Part shown: positions 55,590 through 64,000 of the stretch, piece by piece
How positions within the stretch are numbered: position 1 is the first letter of the stretch
How the letters are laid out: each line of letters begins with the position of its first letter
From: Protaetiibacter larvae
GTDB taxonomy: Bacteria > Actinomycetota > Actinomycetes > Actinomycetales > Microbacteriaceae
NCBI RefSeq assembly: GCF_008365275.1
Contig: NZ_CP043504.1
Location: 1,922,001 to 1,986,000 of the forward strand
Length of the DNA: 64,000 nt
Reading direction: 5' to 3'
Notes under the pieces: model-generated
Told to the model about the DNA's origin: nothing
The model's input: only the letters and a program-made list of their open reading frames with translations
Databases searched by the model: none
Program-made: the position numbers and the translations under genes

Positions 55590-55685
55590 TAGGGTCTTCA
55601 CGGCAAGGAACGCCTTGCCTTCCCCTCCTCGCGACACCACCGATCTCGCGGGGCAAGACACGTGAAGCGCAAGGGAGTTTCTCCA
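55590..55685 (+). promoter_or_regulatory. Structured leader of lpd with mutually exclusive stems
   Basis: TAGGGT (55590-55595) is a likely -10 placing the 5' end near 55602. The leader then starts with GGCAAGG-AACG-CCTTGCC (55602-55619). A second hairpin follows (55627-55633 with 55647-55653). A third copy of GGCAAG (55652-55657) could take over the CTTGCC arm. The ribosome-binding site AAGGGAG is about 12 bases further on. This arrangement could switch expression. Alternatively the first hairpin is the pepA terminator. Confidence 0.4.
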
Positions 55686-57056
55686 GTGTCCGAGCAGACC
55701 TTCGACCTCGTCGTTCTGGGAGCGGGAAGCGGCGGATACGCCGCCGCGCTCCGTGCCGCACAGCTCGGCAAGTCCGTCGCCCTCATCGAGAAGGACAAGG
55801 TGGGCGGCACCTGCCTGCACGTCGGCTGTGTGCCGACGAAGGCGCTCCTGCACTCGGCGGAGGTCGCCGACGTGACGCGCGAATCGGCCAAGTACGGCGT
55901 CGCCGGCCAGTTCGGCGGCATCGACATCGCGGCCGTCACCGCCTACCGCGAGGGCATCGTCTCCGGCAAGTGGAAGGGCCTCCAGGGCCTCATCAAGAGC
56001 CGTGGCATCACGACGATCGAGGGCACCGGCCGCCTCGTCTCGGCCACCACCGTGCAGGTCGGCGACCAGCTCGTGACGGGCACCAACGTCATCCTCGCCA
56101 CCGGCTCCTACTCGCGCTCTCTGCCGGGTCTCGAGATCGGCGGACGCGTCATCACCTCCGAGCAGGCGCTCGCCCTCGACTTCGTGCCGAAGAAGGTCGC
56201 CGTGCTCGGCGGCGGCGTGATCGGCGTCGAGTTCTCGAGCGTGTGGAAGAGCTGGGGTGCCGAGGTCACGATCATCGAGGCGCTCCCCCACCTCGTCCCG
56301 AACGAGGACGAGTCGATCTCGAAGCACTTCGAGCGCGCCTTCCGCCGTCGCGGCATCGACTTCAAGCTCGGCGTGCGCTTCTCGGGCGTCACGCAGCACG
56401 AGGCAGGCGTCGTCGTCTCGCTCGAGAACGGCGAGACCGTCGAGGCGGAGCTGCTGCTCGTCGCCGTCGGCCGCGGCCCGCTCACCGCCAACCTCGGCTT
56501 CGAGGAGGTCGGCGTGCAGCTCGACCGCGGCTTCGTCGTCGTCGACGAGAACCTGCAGACCACGGTCCCCGGCGTCTACGCCGTCGGCGACATCGTCCCG
56601 GGCCTTCAGCTCGCGCACCGCGGCTTCCAGCAGGGCATCTACGTGGCCGAGAAGCTCGCAGGGCTCGACCCCATCCGCGTCGAGGACGTCAACATCCCCA
56701 AGGTCACCTACTCCGACCCCGAGGTCGCATCGGTGGGCCTCACCCAGGCCAAGGCCGAGGAGAAGTACGGCGCCGAGAACCTCACGGTCGTCGAGTACAA
56801 CCTCGCGGGCAACGCCAAGAGCCACATCATCGGCACCGCGGGCGTCGTCAAGGCGATCCGTGTCAACGAGGGTCCCGTGGTCGGCGTGCACATGATCGGC
56901 GCCCGCGTGGGCGAGCTCATCGGCGAGGCGCAGCTCGTGGTGGACTGGGACGCCTACCCCGAAGACATCGCCCCCTACATCCACGCGCACCCGACGCAGA
57001 ACGAGGCGCTCGGCGAGGCCTTCCTGGCTCTCGCCGGGAAGCCCCTCCACGGCTGA
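55686..57056 (+). CDS. lpdA: Dihydrolipoyl dehydrogenase (E3)
   Basis: The 456-residue flavoprotein reoxidises dihydrolipoamide of 2-oxoacid dehydrogenases with NAD+. The FAD-binding GAGSGGYAAALRAAQLG and redox disulfide Cys43-Cys48 in GGTCLHVGCVPTKALLHSAE are clear. The NAD-binding VAVLGGGVIGVEFSSVWKS and the C-terminal HAHPTQNEALGEA with the catalytic His-Glu dyad complete it. The GTG start is preceded by AAGGGAG. It forms a lipoate-linked group with sucB, lipB and lipA. Confidence 0.96.
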   Translation: MSEQTFDLVVLGAGSGGYAAALRAAQLGKSVALIEKDKVGGTCLHVGCVPTKALLHSAEVADVTRESAKYGVAGQFGGIDIAAVTAYREGIVSGKWKGLQGLIKSRGITTIEGTGRLVSATTVQVGDQLVTGTNVILATGSYSRSLPGLEIGGRVITSEQALALDFVPKKVAVLGGGVIGVEFSSVWKSWGAEVTIIEALPHLVPNEDESISKHFERAFRRRGIDFKLGVRFSGVTQHEAGVVVSLENGETVEAELLLVAVGRGPLTANLGFEEVGVQLDRGFVVVDENLQTTVPGVYAVGDIVPGLQLAHRGFQQGIYVAEKLAGLDPIRVEDVNIPKVTYSDPEVASVGLTQAKAEEKYGAENLTVVEYNLAGNAKSHIIGTAGVVKAIRVNEGPVVGVHMIGARVGELIGEAQLVVDWDAYPEDIAPYIHAHPTQNEALGEAFLALAGKPLHG

Positions 57057-57105
57057 GCGTCGCGGCTAAGCTAGAACGACACGGCCTCAAGAAGGAGCAT
57101 CACCG

Positions 57106-58617
57106 ATGAGCGAATCCGTCAGCCTCCCCGCGCTCGGCGAGAGCGTCACGGAGGGAACGGTGACCCGCTGGCTCAAGAAGGTCGGCGACCGTGTGGAGGT
57201 CGACGAGCCTCTGCTCGAGGTCTCGACCGACAAGGTGGACACCGAGGTTCCCTCGCCCGTCGCGGGCATCGTGGAGGAGATCCTGGTCGCCGAGGACGAG
57301 ACCGTCGAGGTGGGCACGCCGCTCGTGCGCATCGGCGACGGTTCGGGCTCGGGCGACGCCGCCCCCGCGGCTCCCGCGGCGGAAGCGCCCGTCGCTGAAG
57401 CGCCCGTCGCCGAGGCACCGGTTGCCGAAGCGCCCGTCGCTGAGGCCCCCGTCGCCGAGGCACCGGTTGTCGAAGCGCCGGTCGTCGAGGCACCGGCTCC
57501 CGCTGCGGCGGTCGCCGAGGCGCCCGCCGTCGAGGCACCTGTCGTCGAAGCGCCCGCCGCCGAAGCCCCTGTAGCCGCCCCGCCGGTCGCCGAGGCACCG
57601 GTTGCTGAGGCACCGGTCGCCGAGGCACCGGTCGTCGAGGCACCGGCTGCCGCTGCGACGGTCGCCGCGGCCCCTGCCGCCGCTCCCGCCTCGCACGCCG
57701 GATACGTGACCCCGATCGTGCGCAAGCTCGCCAACGAGAAGGGCATCGTGCTCGACGAGCTCACCGGCACCGGTGTCGGCGGTCGCATCCGCAAGCAGGA
57801 TGTGCTCGCCGCGGCCACCGCACCCGCCGTCGCCGCACCCGCGGTCGCCCCTGCGGCGCCGCCCGCAGCCCCCGCGGCACCGGCCGCCGTCGAGGTGTCG
57901 CCGCTGCGCGGCACGACCGTTCCCATGACGCGCCTGCGCAAGGTCGTCGCCGAGCGCGCCGTGGTCTCGATGCAGTCCACCGCGCAGCTCACGACCGTCG
58001 TCGAAGCGGACGTCACCCGCATCGCCGCGCTGCGCGACGAGGTCAAGGGCGAGTTCCTCGCGAAGACCGGCACCAAGCTGTCGTTCCTGCCGTTCTTCGC
58101 GCTCGCGACGGTCGAGGCGCTCCGGGCCTTCCCGATCATCAACTCGACCGTCGACGGCGACAGCATCGTCTACCCGGCGACCGAGAACCTCTCGATCGCG
58201 GTCGACACCGAGCGCGGACTGCTCACGCCCGTCATCCGCGACGCGGGCGAGCTCGACATCGCGGGCCTCGCCGGCCAGATCGCCGACCTCGCCGAGCGCA
58301 CGCGCGACAACAAGCTCAAGCCCGACGAGCTCGCCGGCGGCACCTTCACGCTCACCAACACCGGTTCCCGCGGCGCGCTCTTCGACACGCCCGTGGTGTT
58401 CCTGCCGCAGACCGCGATCCTCGGCACCGGCATCGTGTCGAAGAAGCCGCTCGTGGTGAGCGTCGACGGGACCGACTCGATCGCGATCCGCTCGACCGTC
58501 TACCTGGCGCTCTCGTACGACCACCGGATCATCGACGGCGCGGACGCGGCGCGCTTCCTCGGCGCGGTCAAGGCACGCCTCGAAGCGGGCGATTTCCGCT
58601 CCGCGCTCGGCATCTAG
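57106..58617 (+). CDS. sucB: 2-oxoglutarate dehydrogenase E2 component (dihydrolipoyl succinyltransferase)
   Basis: The 503-residue E2 protein has one lipoyl domain (1-80) with the lipoylated Lys43 in [16 protein letters not shown] long Ala-Pro-Val-Glu linker (about 90-195) is built from V-A-E-A-P repeats. A peripheral-subunit binding domain (about 203-240, [20 protein letters not shown]) and a catalytic acyltransferase domain ending in the [16 protein letters not shown] active-site motif follow. Actinobacterial SucB/AceF proteins often have two or three lipoyl domains, and this one has a single one. It sits 50 bases after lpd with a good AAGGAG. The stop codon shares the bases CTAG with the stop of the convergent gene. 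Confidence 0.93.
   Translation: MSESVSLPALGESVTEGTVTRWLKKVGDRVEVDEPLLEVSTDKVDTEVPSPVAGIVEEILVAEDETVEVGTPLVRIGDGSGSGDAAPAAPAAEAPVAEAPVAEAPVAEAPVAEAPVAEAPVVEAPVVEAPAPAAAVAEAPAVEAPVVEAPAAEAPVAAPPVAEAPVAEAPVAEAPVVEAPAAAATVAAAPAAAPASHAGYVTPIVRKLANEKGIVLDELTGTGVGGRIRKQDVLAAATAPAVAAPAVAPAAPPAAPAAPAAVEVSPLRGTTVPMTRLRKVVAERAVVSMQSTAQLTTVVEADVTRIAALRDEVKGEFLAKTGTKLSFLPFFALATVEALRAFPIINSTVDGDSIVYPATENLSIAVDTERGLLTPVIRDAGELDIAGLAGQIADLAERTRDNKLKPDELAGGTFTLTNTGSRGALFDTPVVFLPQTAILGTGIVSKKPLVVSVDGTDSIAIRSTVYLALSYDHRIIDGADAARFLGAVKARLEAGDFRSALGI
57376..57690. repeat. V-A-E-A-P repeat linker of sucB
   Basis: Degenerate 12-15 base units encode about twenty V-A/V-E-A-P pentapeptides that form the swinging arm between lipoyl and subunit-binding domains. 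Codon choice varies between copies, so the array looks older than the CAP-protein repeats. Confidence 0.85.
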
Positions 58618-59969
58618 CCCACCGGCTCGCCCGCGATCCAATCACGGATACGCGATCCGGCCTCGGTCCTCATCAGCAGGATCGAGGCCGGATCCGTCTC
58701 CGGCCCCGCCTCGACGAGCACACTGTCGCCGAGCCGCTCGACGATCACCGCCGTGTCGGCATCCACGGCCACCCGCACCCCCTCGCCCCCCGAGCGTTGC
58801 GCGAGGAGTGCGGCACGATCGGCGGCCAGCGCCGCCGATCCCTGCTGGTCGACCTCGTCGAGGCAGAGGAGCGACGACTCCCGGAAGCACTCCTCGCGAT
58901 GGGCGATGAGCAGCCCGAGTGCCTCGAGCGGGTCGTCGGTGACGGGCTCCGGGTGCGCCGTGGGCGCCGCAGACACCGTCGGTCCGGCCGCGCCGGCGTC
59001 CCTTCGACCCTCACCCGGCATGGTGAGCACGCCGATGGTGAGCGCTGCGACCGCGACGCCCCCGCCGAGCAGCAGCCGACGCCGGGTGGGCGGCAGACCG
59101 TCGAGAGCCGCTCGCGCCCGAGCCACGAGCTCTCGCCCCCGCGCGAGCAGCCCCGCCGGGGCGTGGCCGACGCTCTCCTCCGAGGCGACCACGGCCCGAG
59201 CCGAGGGCTCCCCCGGCTGCCCCTCGGACTCGATCCGGATCGACGGCGGCGGGCCATCCTCATCCCTCGCGACCACCGGCTCGGGAACGAGAGGCACGGG
59301 AGCGGCGAGCTCGCGCACGCCGGTGAGGGCCTCGCGGCACACCTCGTGCGCGGGGAGCACCGCCAGCCGCCGCGCGAGTTCGGCGGCAGCTGCACTGCGG
59401 GCGCCGGCGACCCCGGCGAGCAGCTCCACCGCGAGCGCGCGCACGGCATCACGATCCCGGCCCACGGCCGCCACACCCGCGCGCACGGCCTCGGGTGCAG
59501 CCGCCGCGAACAGCTCCGCGTGACCGAAGTCGATCAGGACCGGCCCCTCCTCCGTGAGCACCACCCGGGACGCGCCGAGGGCTCCGTGCGCGACGCCCGC
59601 GTCGTGCAGGCGCACGACGGTCGCGACGAGCGGTTCGAGAACGCCGACGACCTCCCCCGCCTGCCAGCTCCCGCGCTCGCCGATGACCTCCGAGAGCCGT
59701 GGACCGCGCGGGCGCGTGAGCAGCAGCGCCGGGGCGGCCTCATCGGCGAGCACGTCGAGCACCGTCACGACTCCGGGACCCCGCCCCCGATCCAGGGCGA
59801 GGAGCTCGATGCGACGCAGCCGGGCACCGCGCTCGTCGAGAGCTCGGGCGAGCACCGCGGACACCGCTCCGGGCTCGCCGCCGACGCGCACCAGCAGGCT
59901 CTCGCTGTGCGGAGCGCGGCTGAGGGGGCGCACGATCCGCACGCCGGGCACCTCGAGGAAGGTCGTCAC
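58614..59969 (-). CDS. Membrane-anchored pseudokinase-like protein
   Basis: The 451-residue protein (GTG at 59969; an upstream GTG at 60059 is possible) has a eukaryotic-type protein kinase fold in its first 230 residues. The catalytic loop reads [15 protein letters not shown] and the DFG position reads VLIDFGHA. The loop Asp, Lys and Asn of HGDLKPxN are replaced by Ala, Gly and Arg, so phosphotransfer is unlikely. A Pro/Glu-rich linker, a basic stretch, one membrane helix (about 318-337) and an extracytoplasmic domain of about 110 residues follow. Pseudokinases of this kind scaffold cell-wall proteins in mycobacteria. It is divergent from lipB and convergent with sucB. Confidence 0.8.
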   Translation of the reverse strand: MTTFLEVPGVRIVRPLSRAPHSESLLVRVGGEPGAVSAVLARALDERGARLRRIELLALDRGRGPGVVTVLDVLADEAAPALLLTRPRGPRLSEVIGERGSWQAGEVVGVLEPLVATVVRLHDAGVAHGALGASRVVLTEEGPVLIDFGHAELFAAAAPEAVRAGVAAVGRDRDAVRALAVELLAGVAGARSAAAAELARRLAVLPAHEVCREALTGVRELAAPVPLVPEPVVARDEDGPPPSIRIESEGQPGEPSARAVVASEESVGHAPAGLLARGRELVARARAALDGLPPTRRRLLLGGGVAVAALTIGVLTMPGEGRRDAGAAGPTVSAAPTAHPEPVTDDPLEALGLLIAHREECFRESSLLCLDEVDQQGSAALAADRAALLAQRSGGEGVRVAVDADTAVIVERLGDSVLVEAGPETDPASILLMRTEAGSRIRDWIAGEPVG

Positions 59970-60066
59970 CCCGGAATCGTCCCGGAACGCCCCCCGCTCG
60001 CACGGGGTGCAGCGGGAGTCCGTGGACGGAGAGCGCCGCGTGCCGGCCGGGGAGGACACGTGCGGT

Positions 60067-60078
60067 TAGGGTGGACGG
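60067..60078 (+). promoter_or_regulatory. -10 element TAGGGT of the lipB promoter
   Basis: TAGGGT (60067-60072) ends six bases before the lipB GTG, predicting a leaderless lipB-lipA message. Confidence 0.6.
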
Positions 60079-60741
60079 GTGGTCGACTACGTCGTCACGG
60101 GGCTAAGCGCCAACTCCGTGCCGTATCCGACGGCCCTCGAACACCAGCGTGCCCTGCACGCCGAGGTGGCGAGCGGCCGGGCGCCTGACACCGTGCTCCT
60201 GCTGGAGCATCCCTCCGTCTACACCGCGGGGAAGCGCACCGAACCGGAGGAGCGGCCGAGCGACGGCACCCCGGTCATCGACGTCGACCGCGGCGGCAAG
60301 ATCACCTGGCACGGCCCGGGGCAGCTCGTGGGCTACCCGATCGTGCGCCTCGCGGACCCGATCGACGTCGTGGCCTACGTGCGCCGCCTCGAAGAGCTGC
60401 TGATCGGCGTGCTGGCCGACTTCGGCATCCGCGGCACTCGCGTCGAGGGCCGCAGCGGGGTCTGGATCGAACGCCCCGGCGCGCCCGCCGACAAGATCGC
60501 GGCGATCGGGATCCGCGTGGCCGAGGGAGTGACGATGCACGGCTTCGCCCTCAACTGCAGCAACAGCCTCGACGCCTACGCCGCGATCGTGGCCTGCGGC
60601 ATCCGGGATGCCGGGGTCACCACGATGAGCCGCGAACTCGGCCGCGAGATCACCCCCGCGGACGTCGTGGATGCCGTGCGGCGACGCTTCGACGCCGCGG
60701 TCGGTGCGAGCCTCGCCCGACGCGAGGCGGTGCCGGCATGA
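60079..60741 (+). CDS. lipB: Octanoyltransferase
   Basis: LipB moves octanoyl from acyl carrier protein to the lipoyl domains of E2 proteins and GcvH. The 220-residue chain has [17 protein letters not shown], the catalytic Lys139 in [12 protein letters not shown], and the acyl-thioester Cys173 in IVACGI. The GTG start is leaderless by position. It overlaps lipA by four bases, so both steps of lipoate synthesis are coupled and their targets lpd/sucB lie next door. Confidence 0.96.
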   Translation: MVDYVVTGLSANSVPYPTALEHQRALHAEVASGRAPDTVLLLEHPSVYTAGKRTEPEERPSDGTPVIDVDRGGKITWHGPGQLVGYPIVRLADPIDVVAYVRRLEELLIGVLADFGIRGTRVEGRSGVWIERPGAPADKIAAIGIRVAEGVTMHGFALNCSNSLDAYAAIVACGIRDAGVTTMSRELGREITPADVVDAVRRRFDAAVGASLARREAVPA

Positions 60742-61727
60742 CGACGCCGCCCGAAGGGCGCAAACTCCTGCGACTCGAGGTGCGCAACGCCCAGACACCC
60801 ATCGAGCGCAAGCCCGAGTGGATCAAGACGCGCGCCCGGATGGGGCCCGAGTACACGGCGCTGCAGTCGCTCGTGAAGTCGGAGGAGCTGCACACGGTGT
60901 GCCAGGAGGCCGGCTGCCCCAACATCTACGAGTGCTGGGAGGACCGCGAGGCGACCTTCCTGATCGGCGGCAGCCAGTGCACGCGGCGCTGCGACTTCTG
61001 CCAGATCGACACCGGCAAGCCGGCCGACTACGACACCGACGAGCCGCGCCGGGTCGCCGAGTCGGTGGCCCGGATGGGGCTGCGCTACGCGACCGTGACG
61101 GGGGTCGCGCGCGATGACCTCCCCGACGAGGGAGCGTGGCTGCACGCCGAGACCGTGCGCGCCATCCACGAGGCCAACCCGGGGACGGGGGTCGAGATCC
61201 TGGCGACCGACTTCTCGGGCAACCCGGACCTCCTCGCCGAGGTGTTCTCCTCGCGCCCGGAGGTCTTCGCGCACAACGTCGAGACGGTCCCGCGCATCTT
61301 CAAGCGCATCCGTCCCGCGTTCCGCTACGACCGCTCGCTCGGCGTCATCACGGCCGCGCGCGAGGCGGGGCTCATCACGAAGTCGAACCTCATCCTGGGG
61401 ATGGGCGAGGAGCGCCACGAGGTGAGCCAGGCGCTGCGCGAGCTGCGGGATGCCGGATGCGACATCATCACCGTCACGCAGTACCTGCGCCCCTCCCCCC
61501 GGCACCTGCCGGTGGCCCGCTGGGTGCGCCCCGAGGAGTTCGTGGAGTTCAAGGAGGAGGCCGAGGCTCTCGGCTTCCTCGGCGTGCTCGCCGGCCCCCT
61601 CGTGCGCTCCAGCTACCGGGCGGGGCGCCTCTGGGCGCGCTCGATGATGGCGAAGGGTCGCGCGATCCCGGAGCACCTCCAGCACCTCGCGGACGCCGAG
61701 CTCGGCTTCGCGCAGGCGGTGTCCTGA
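60738..61727 (+). CDS. lipA: Lipoyl synthase
   Basis: LipA is a radical-SAM enzyme that inserts two sulfur atoms into the octanoyl group. The 329-residue protein has both [4Fe-4S] ligand sets: the auxiliary cluster Cys55, Cys60 and Cys66 in [12 protein letters not shown], and the SAM cluster Cys81, Cys85 and Cys88 in CTRRCDFC. The C-terminal RSSYRAG Ser that completes the auxiliary cluster is also present. The auxiliary cluster is consumed as sulfur donor, which links this locus to the SufE/SseA sulfur genes elsewhere in the window. Confidence 0.97.
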   Translation: MTTPPEGRKLLRLEVRNAQTPIERKPEWIKTRARMGPEYTALQSLVKSEELHTVCQEAGCPNIYECWEDREATFLIGGSQCTRRCDFCQIDTGKPADYDTDEPRRVAESVARMGLRYATVTGVARDDLPDEGAWLHAETVRAIHEANPGTGVEILATDFSGNPDLLAEVFSSRPEVFAHNVETVPRIFKRIRPAFRYDRSLGVITAAREAGLITKSNLILGMGEERHEVSQALRELRDAGCDIITVTQYLRPSPRHLPVARWVRPEEFVEFKEEAEALGFLGVLAGPLVRSSYRAGRLWARSMMAKGRAIPEHLQHLADAELGFAQAVS

Positions 61728-61734
61728 CACCCCG

Positions 61735-61746
61735 TAGGCTGGAAGC
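61735..61746 (+). promoter_or_regulatory. -10 element TAGGCT of a leaderless promoter
   Basis: TAGGCT (61735-61740) ends six bases before the DUF4191 ATG, in the 19-base gap after lipA. Confidence 0.6.
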
Positions 61747-62448
61747 ATGGCACGCACCAAGCCCGAGAAGGAGCCCGGCCGCATCAAGCAGATGTGGCAG
61801 GTGCTCCAGATGACCCGCCGTTCGGATCCCGGCATCGTCTGGTACCTGATCCTCGCCTTCCTGCTCCCCGTGGCCGCGGCCGTCGTGCTCTCGGTCTGGC
61901 TCTCGGGCGACAACTGGCTCGGCATCGTGCTGTACATCGTGGCGGGCGTGCTCGCGGGTGTGCTGCTCGCGCTCGTGATCCTCGGACGTCGCGCCGAGCG
62001 TGCCGCGTACTCCCAGATCGCGGGCCAGCCGGGCGCCGTCGGCGCCGTGCTCAAGAACGGGCTGCGCCGCAGCTGGATCGGCAGCGAGGAGCCGATCGCC
62101 TTCAGCCCCAAGACCAAGGACGCGGTGTACCGCGCCGTGGGTCGACCGGGCGTCGTGCTCATCAGCGAGGGCCCGGTGTCGCGCACGCAGCCGATGCTCG
62201 ACAAGGAGCGCGCCAACATCGTGCGCCTGCTGCCGAATGTGCCCGTACACCAGCTGCATGTCGGGCCCGACAGCGACTCGACGGCCCTCTACAAGGTGCC
62301 CGCGGCATTGCGCCGGTTCCCGCGCAAGCTCACCAAGGCCGAGGTCGTCCAGGTCGACAAGCGTCTCACCTCGGTCGGCAAGGTGAAGGGCTTCAAGATC
62401 CCGCCGGGGATCGACCCGCAGCGCATCCGCGCCCCGCGTCCGCGCTGA
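61747..62448 (+). CDS. DUF4191 domain-containing membrane protein
   Basis: The 233-residue protein is DUF4191, which follows lipA in most actinobacteria. It has two closely spaced N-terminal membrane helices (about residues 32-78) and a C-terminal cytoplasmic domain. This contains GQPGAVGAVLKNGLRRSWIGSEEPIAFSPKTKDAVYRAVGRPGVVLISEGP and a basic end with KVKGFKIPPGIDPQRIRAPRPR. Function is unknown, and the constant linkage suggests a role in lipoylation or envelope metabolism. It has its own leaderless promoter. Confidence 0.92.
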   Translation: MARTKPEKEPGRIKQMWQVLQMTRRSDPGIVWYLILAFLLPVAAAVVLSVWLSGDNWLGIVLYIVAGVLAGVLLALVILGRRAERAAYSQIAGQPGAVGAVLKNGLRRSWIGSEEPIAFSPKTKDAVYRAVGRPGVVLISEGPVSRTQPMLDKERANIVRLLPNVPVHQLHVGPDSDSTALYKVPAALRRFPRKLTKAEVVQVDKRLTSVGKVKGFKIPPGIDPQRIRAPRPR

Positions 62449-62466
62449 GCGGGCCGCGCGCGCTGC

Positions 62467-63417
62467 TCACGCCACGCGCGTGAGCAGCCAGACGTGCATG
62501 TTGCTCGAACTCCCGTCGATGCAGGTCTGGTAGTAGCCGTCGTATCCGGCGGGCAGCATCGACGCGTCGGCTCCCAGTACGAGACCGCCCACCTGTCCGG
62601 CCACCTGGTAGACCCCGTAGCCCGGGAACTCCACCTGGGCGCCGGTGCCGATCCCGGCCCAGGCGCGGCCGCCGCACGACCAGTGCTCGGCAGCGTAGAA
62701 CGCACCCCCGAGATAGCCGGCGATCCCCGCGATGTTGACGGATCCGCGGCAGGCGTCGATCTCCGCCTGCCCGCCCGAGGTCCAGATGCCCTCGACGTAG
62801 CGCCCCGCCGGCGCGGGGGCACCGGTTCGCGCCCGGGCGGGATGCGCCGCTGCGGCCGCGGCCGCCTCTGCGGCCCGTTGGGCGGCCTCCCGTTCGGCCG
62901 CGATCCGCGCCTGCTCGGCCTCCCAGGCATCGACCGCCCGGTCCACCGCGCTCGTGGCGTGCGCGAGCTCCTCCGCGGAGCGCAGCTGCGCCTCGAGCGC
63001 GCGCCCCACGCCCCCGTCGGGCGCCGCACCGAGCACCGCCGCGAGCTGGCCCGCGCGCAACGCCGCCGTCCCGCGCGAGATGAGCGCCTCGAGTCGCGTG
63101 CGCACCGCCTCGTCGAGCACCCGCGCCTCGGAGCCCTCGAGCGCGAGCTCCGCGGACGCCAGTTCACCGCGGAGCGAGGCGACCGCGCCGTCGAGCTCAG
63201 CCGCGGATCCCGGAACCGACGAGACGAACCGCGCGCGCAGCTCGGCGACCGGGCTCGTCGTGCTCGGCGCGTGGATCCCGGCCGCGAGCAGCAATGCCGA
63301 CGCGACGGCACCGCCCGCGACGAGGCCGCCGCGCACGTGGTGCGGATGGTGCGGATGCTCGCGTCGATGCGAGGCATGCCGATGAGGTCTCGGGTACCCG
63401 ATTGCGGTGGCAACCAT
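62467..63417 (-). CDS. Hypothetical exported coiled-coil protein with a three-cysteine C-terminal domain
   Basis: I chose the ATG at 63417 (316 residues) because GAGG lies five bases upstream. A GTG at 63438 would add seven residues. A His/Arg-rich cytoplasmic start is followed by one membrane segment (about 30-47), a helical region (about 55-200) rich in Ala, Glu and Arg that should form a coiled coil, and a Pro-rich hinge. A C-terminal domain of about 105 residues contains EIDACRGSVNIAGIAGYLGG, EHWSCGGRAWAGIG and YYQTCIDGSSS. The design (coiled coil plus small terminal domain) resembles peptidoglycan-hydrolase activators or class-D-like surface proteins, but I recognise no family. Confidence 0.75.
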   Translation of the reverse strand: MVATAIGYPRPHRHASHRREHPHHPHHVRGGLVAGGAVASALLLAAGIHAPSTTSPVAELRARFVSSVPGSAAELDGAVASLRGELASAELALEGSEARVLDEAVRTRLEALISRGTAALRAGQLAAVLGAAPDGGVGRALEAQLRSAEELAHATSAVDRAVDAWEAEQARIAAEREAAQRAAEAAAAAAAHPARARTGAPAPAGRYVEGIWTSGGQAEIDACRGSVNIAGIAGYLGGAFYAAEHWSCGGRAWAGIGTGAQVEFPGYGVYQVAGQVGGLVLGADASMLPAGYDGYYQTCIDGSSSNMHVWLLTRVA

Positions 63418-63548
63418 CCACGCCTCGTTCGCTGACACCCCGGCGGCGCGCCGTCGGAGTTCCCGTCAAGAGTGCAGGGTGCCGAGGATTCGGGTTCCTC
63501 GAACTTTCGTCAGTCTCCCCCCGCCGCGGGCGTTCTCGCAAGGGTCGC

Positions 63549-63971
63549 TTAGACGCGCACCAGGATGGTGCCGGCCGCCTTGTCGTGGAAGCCGCGCTGG
63601 TCGCGGTCCCAGATCAGGGCGGGGATCACGAGGCACAGCAGCACGGTGCGCACCGCCGGGCGCCACACCCCGAGGTAGCCGCCCCGCGTGGGCACGACCC
63701 GCAGCCTCACGACGAGGTGCCCGACGCTGCCGTTCAGCACGAGGAGCGCCACGTACTGAAGCGCGGCGAAGATCCCCAGGGTGATGAAGCCGTTGGTGCC
63801 CTCCGGCACCCGGAAGAAGGCCCAGGACAGCAGGGTCGCGATCCCCCAGTCGACGAGCAGCGCGATGACGCGGCGGCCGAGGCGGCCGACCGAGCGCGGA
63901 CCGTGCTCGGGAAGCCCCAGACGCTCCCCCGGCCAGCGGTTCTCGGGGCTCGAGGCGGGGGCGCTGGTCAC
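63549..63971 (-). CDS. RDD family membrane protein
   Basis: The 140-residue protein has three or four membrane helices and the RDD pattern: GRLGRRVIALLVDWGIATLL near the N-terminus (Arg-Asp pair) and WDRDQRGFHDKAAGTILVRV at the C-terminus. RDD proteins are poorly understood; some act in ion or small-molecule transport. In many actinobacteria this gene separates lipA/DUF4191 from glnA, which would lie just beyond the right edge. The GTG start is six bases behind TAGAGT. Confidence 0.92.
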   Translation of the reverse strand: MTSAPASSPENRWPGERLGLPEHGPRSVGRLGRRVIALLVDWGIATLLSWAFFRVPEGTNGFITLGIFAALQYVALLVLNGSVGHLVVRLRVVPTRGGYLGVWRPAVRTVLLCLVIPALIWDRDQRGFHDKAAGTILVRV

Positions 63972-63983
63972 CTGATCACTCTA
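63972..63983 (-). promoter_or_regulatory. -10 element TAGAGT of a leaderless promoter
   Basis: TAGAGT (63978-63983, minus strand) ends six bases before the RDD-gene GTG. Confidence 0.6.
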
Positions 63984-64000
63984 GAGAGGCCCGCGTAACA

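Overview
The window is a high-GC actinobacterial chromosome segment, most likely from a member of the Microbacteriaceae. This is an inference from the very GC-rich codon use, the actinobacteria-only families (SepH, DUF3000, DUF3093, DUF3159, DUF3710, DUF4191, DUF4193, DUF7455), a topoisomerase IV pair close to the principal sigma factor, and many genes that appear to be read from leaderless mRNAs. I see no insertion sequence, prophage, plasmid gene, rRNA gene or CRISPR array. Genes are packed tightly: no stretch longer than about 300 bases lacks a gene, and several convergent pairs overlap at their 3' ends.

Left part (1-9.1 kb): yebC (cut by the window edge), pdxT, pdxS, a HIT hydrolase and thrS lie on the minus strand in the order common in actinobacteria, interrupted by a VOC-family gene, a small membrane protein and a 1134-residue secreted subtilase. 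From 9.1 to 12.3 kb lie a trypsin-like lipoprotein, three minus-strand tRNA genes (Val-GAC, Cys-GCA, Gly-GCC), an oppositely oriented Val-CAC gene and a membrane protein. At 12.4-21.2 kb follow an ammonium transporter with a GlnR-like box upstream, nhaA, zapE, the sulfur pair sseA-sufE with a RibD-like reductase, an alpha/beta hydrolase, and DUF3000 with an RNase D/HRDC protein. At 21.3-34.4 kb come the fadA-fadB beta-oxidation operon, a tiny basic protein, a large LAL-type LuxR regulator facing an EmrB/QacA-type efflux pump, dxs and aconitase.

Right part: 34.5-38.4 kb carries DUF3159-DUF3710-dut, DUF3093, DUF4193 and the cell-division gene sepH. 38.5-46.6 kb holds a phosphodiesterase-like gene, parC, a polytopic membrane protein, parE and a CAP-domain exoprotein. 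46.8-51.6 kb holds DUF7455, an ATP-grasp enzyme, a divergent GatD-like/MurT-like pair and the principal sigma factor. 51.7-55.6 kb holds an MFS carrier, a PAC2 protein and leucyl aminopeptidase. 55.7-61.7 kb is a lipoate theme: lpd, sucB, a membrane pseudokinase, lipB and lipA. DUF4191, a coiled-coil exported protein and an RDD membrane protein close the window.

The observation I rate highest is the MurT-like/GatD-like pair at 48.0-50.2 kb. The GatD-like protein has lost the catalytic cysteine and histidine of the amidotransferase family, and the MurT-like protein has replaced segments that are usually conserved. Microbacteriaceae typically make group-B peptidoglycan, in which the alpha-carboxyl of D-Glu2 carries the cross-bridge instead of an amide. 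This pair is therefore a candidate for an undescribed bridge-forming or D-Glu-modifying enzyme. Other leads are a repeated leaderless-promoter grammar (TANNNT usually 6-7 nt before the start codon in 15 genes), a set of intergenic inverted repeats sharing GAGTTGCG, an 18-bp operator upstream of aconitase, a two-state leader before lpd, and a kinase-fold protein lacking its catalytic aspartate.
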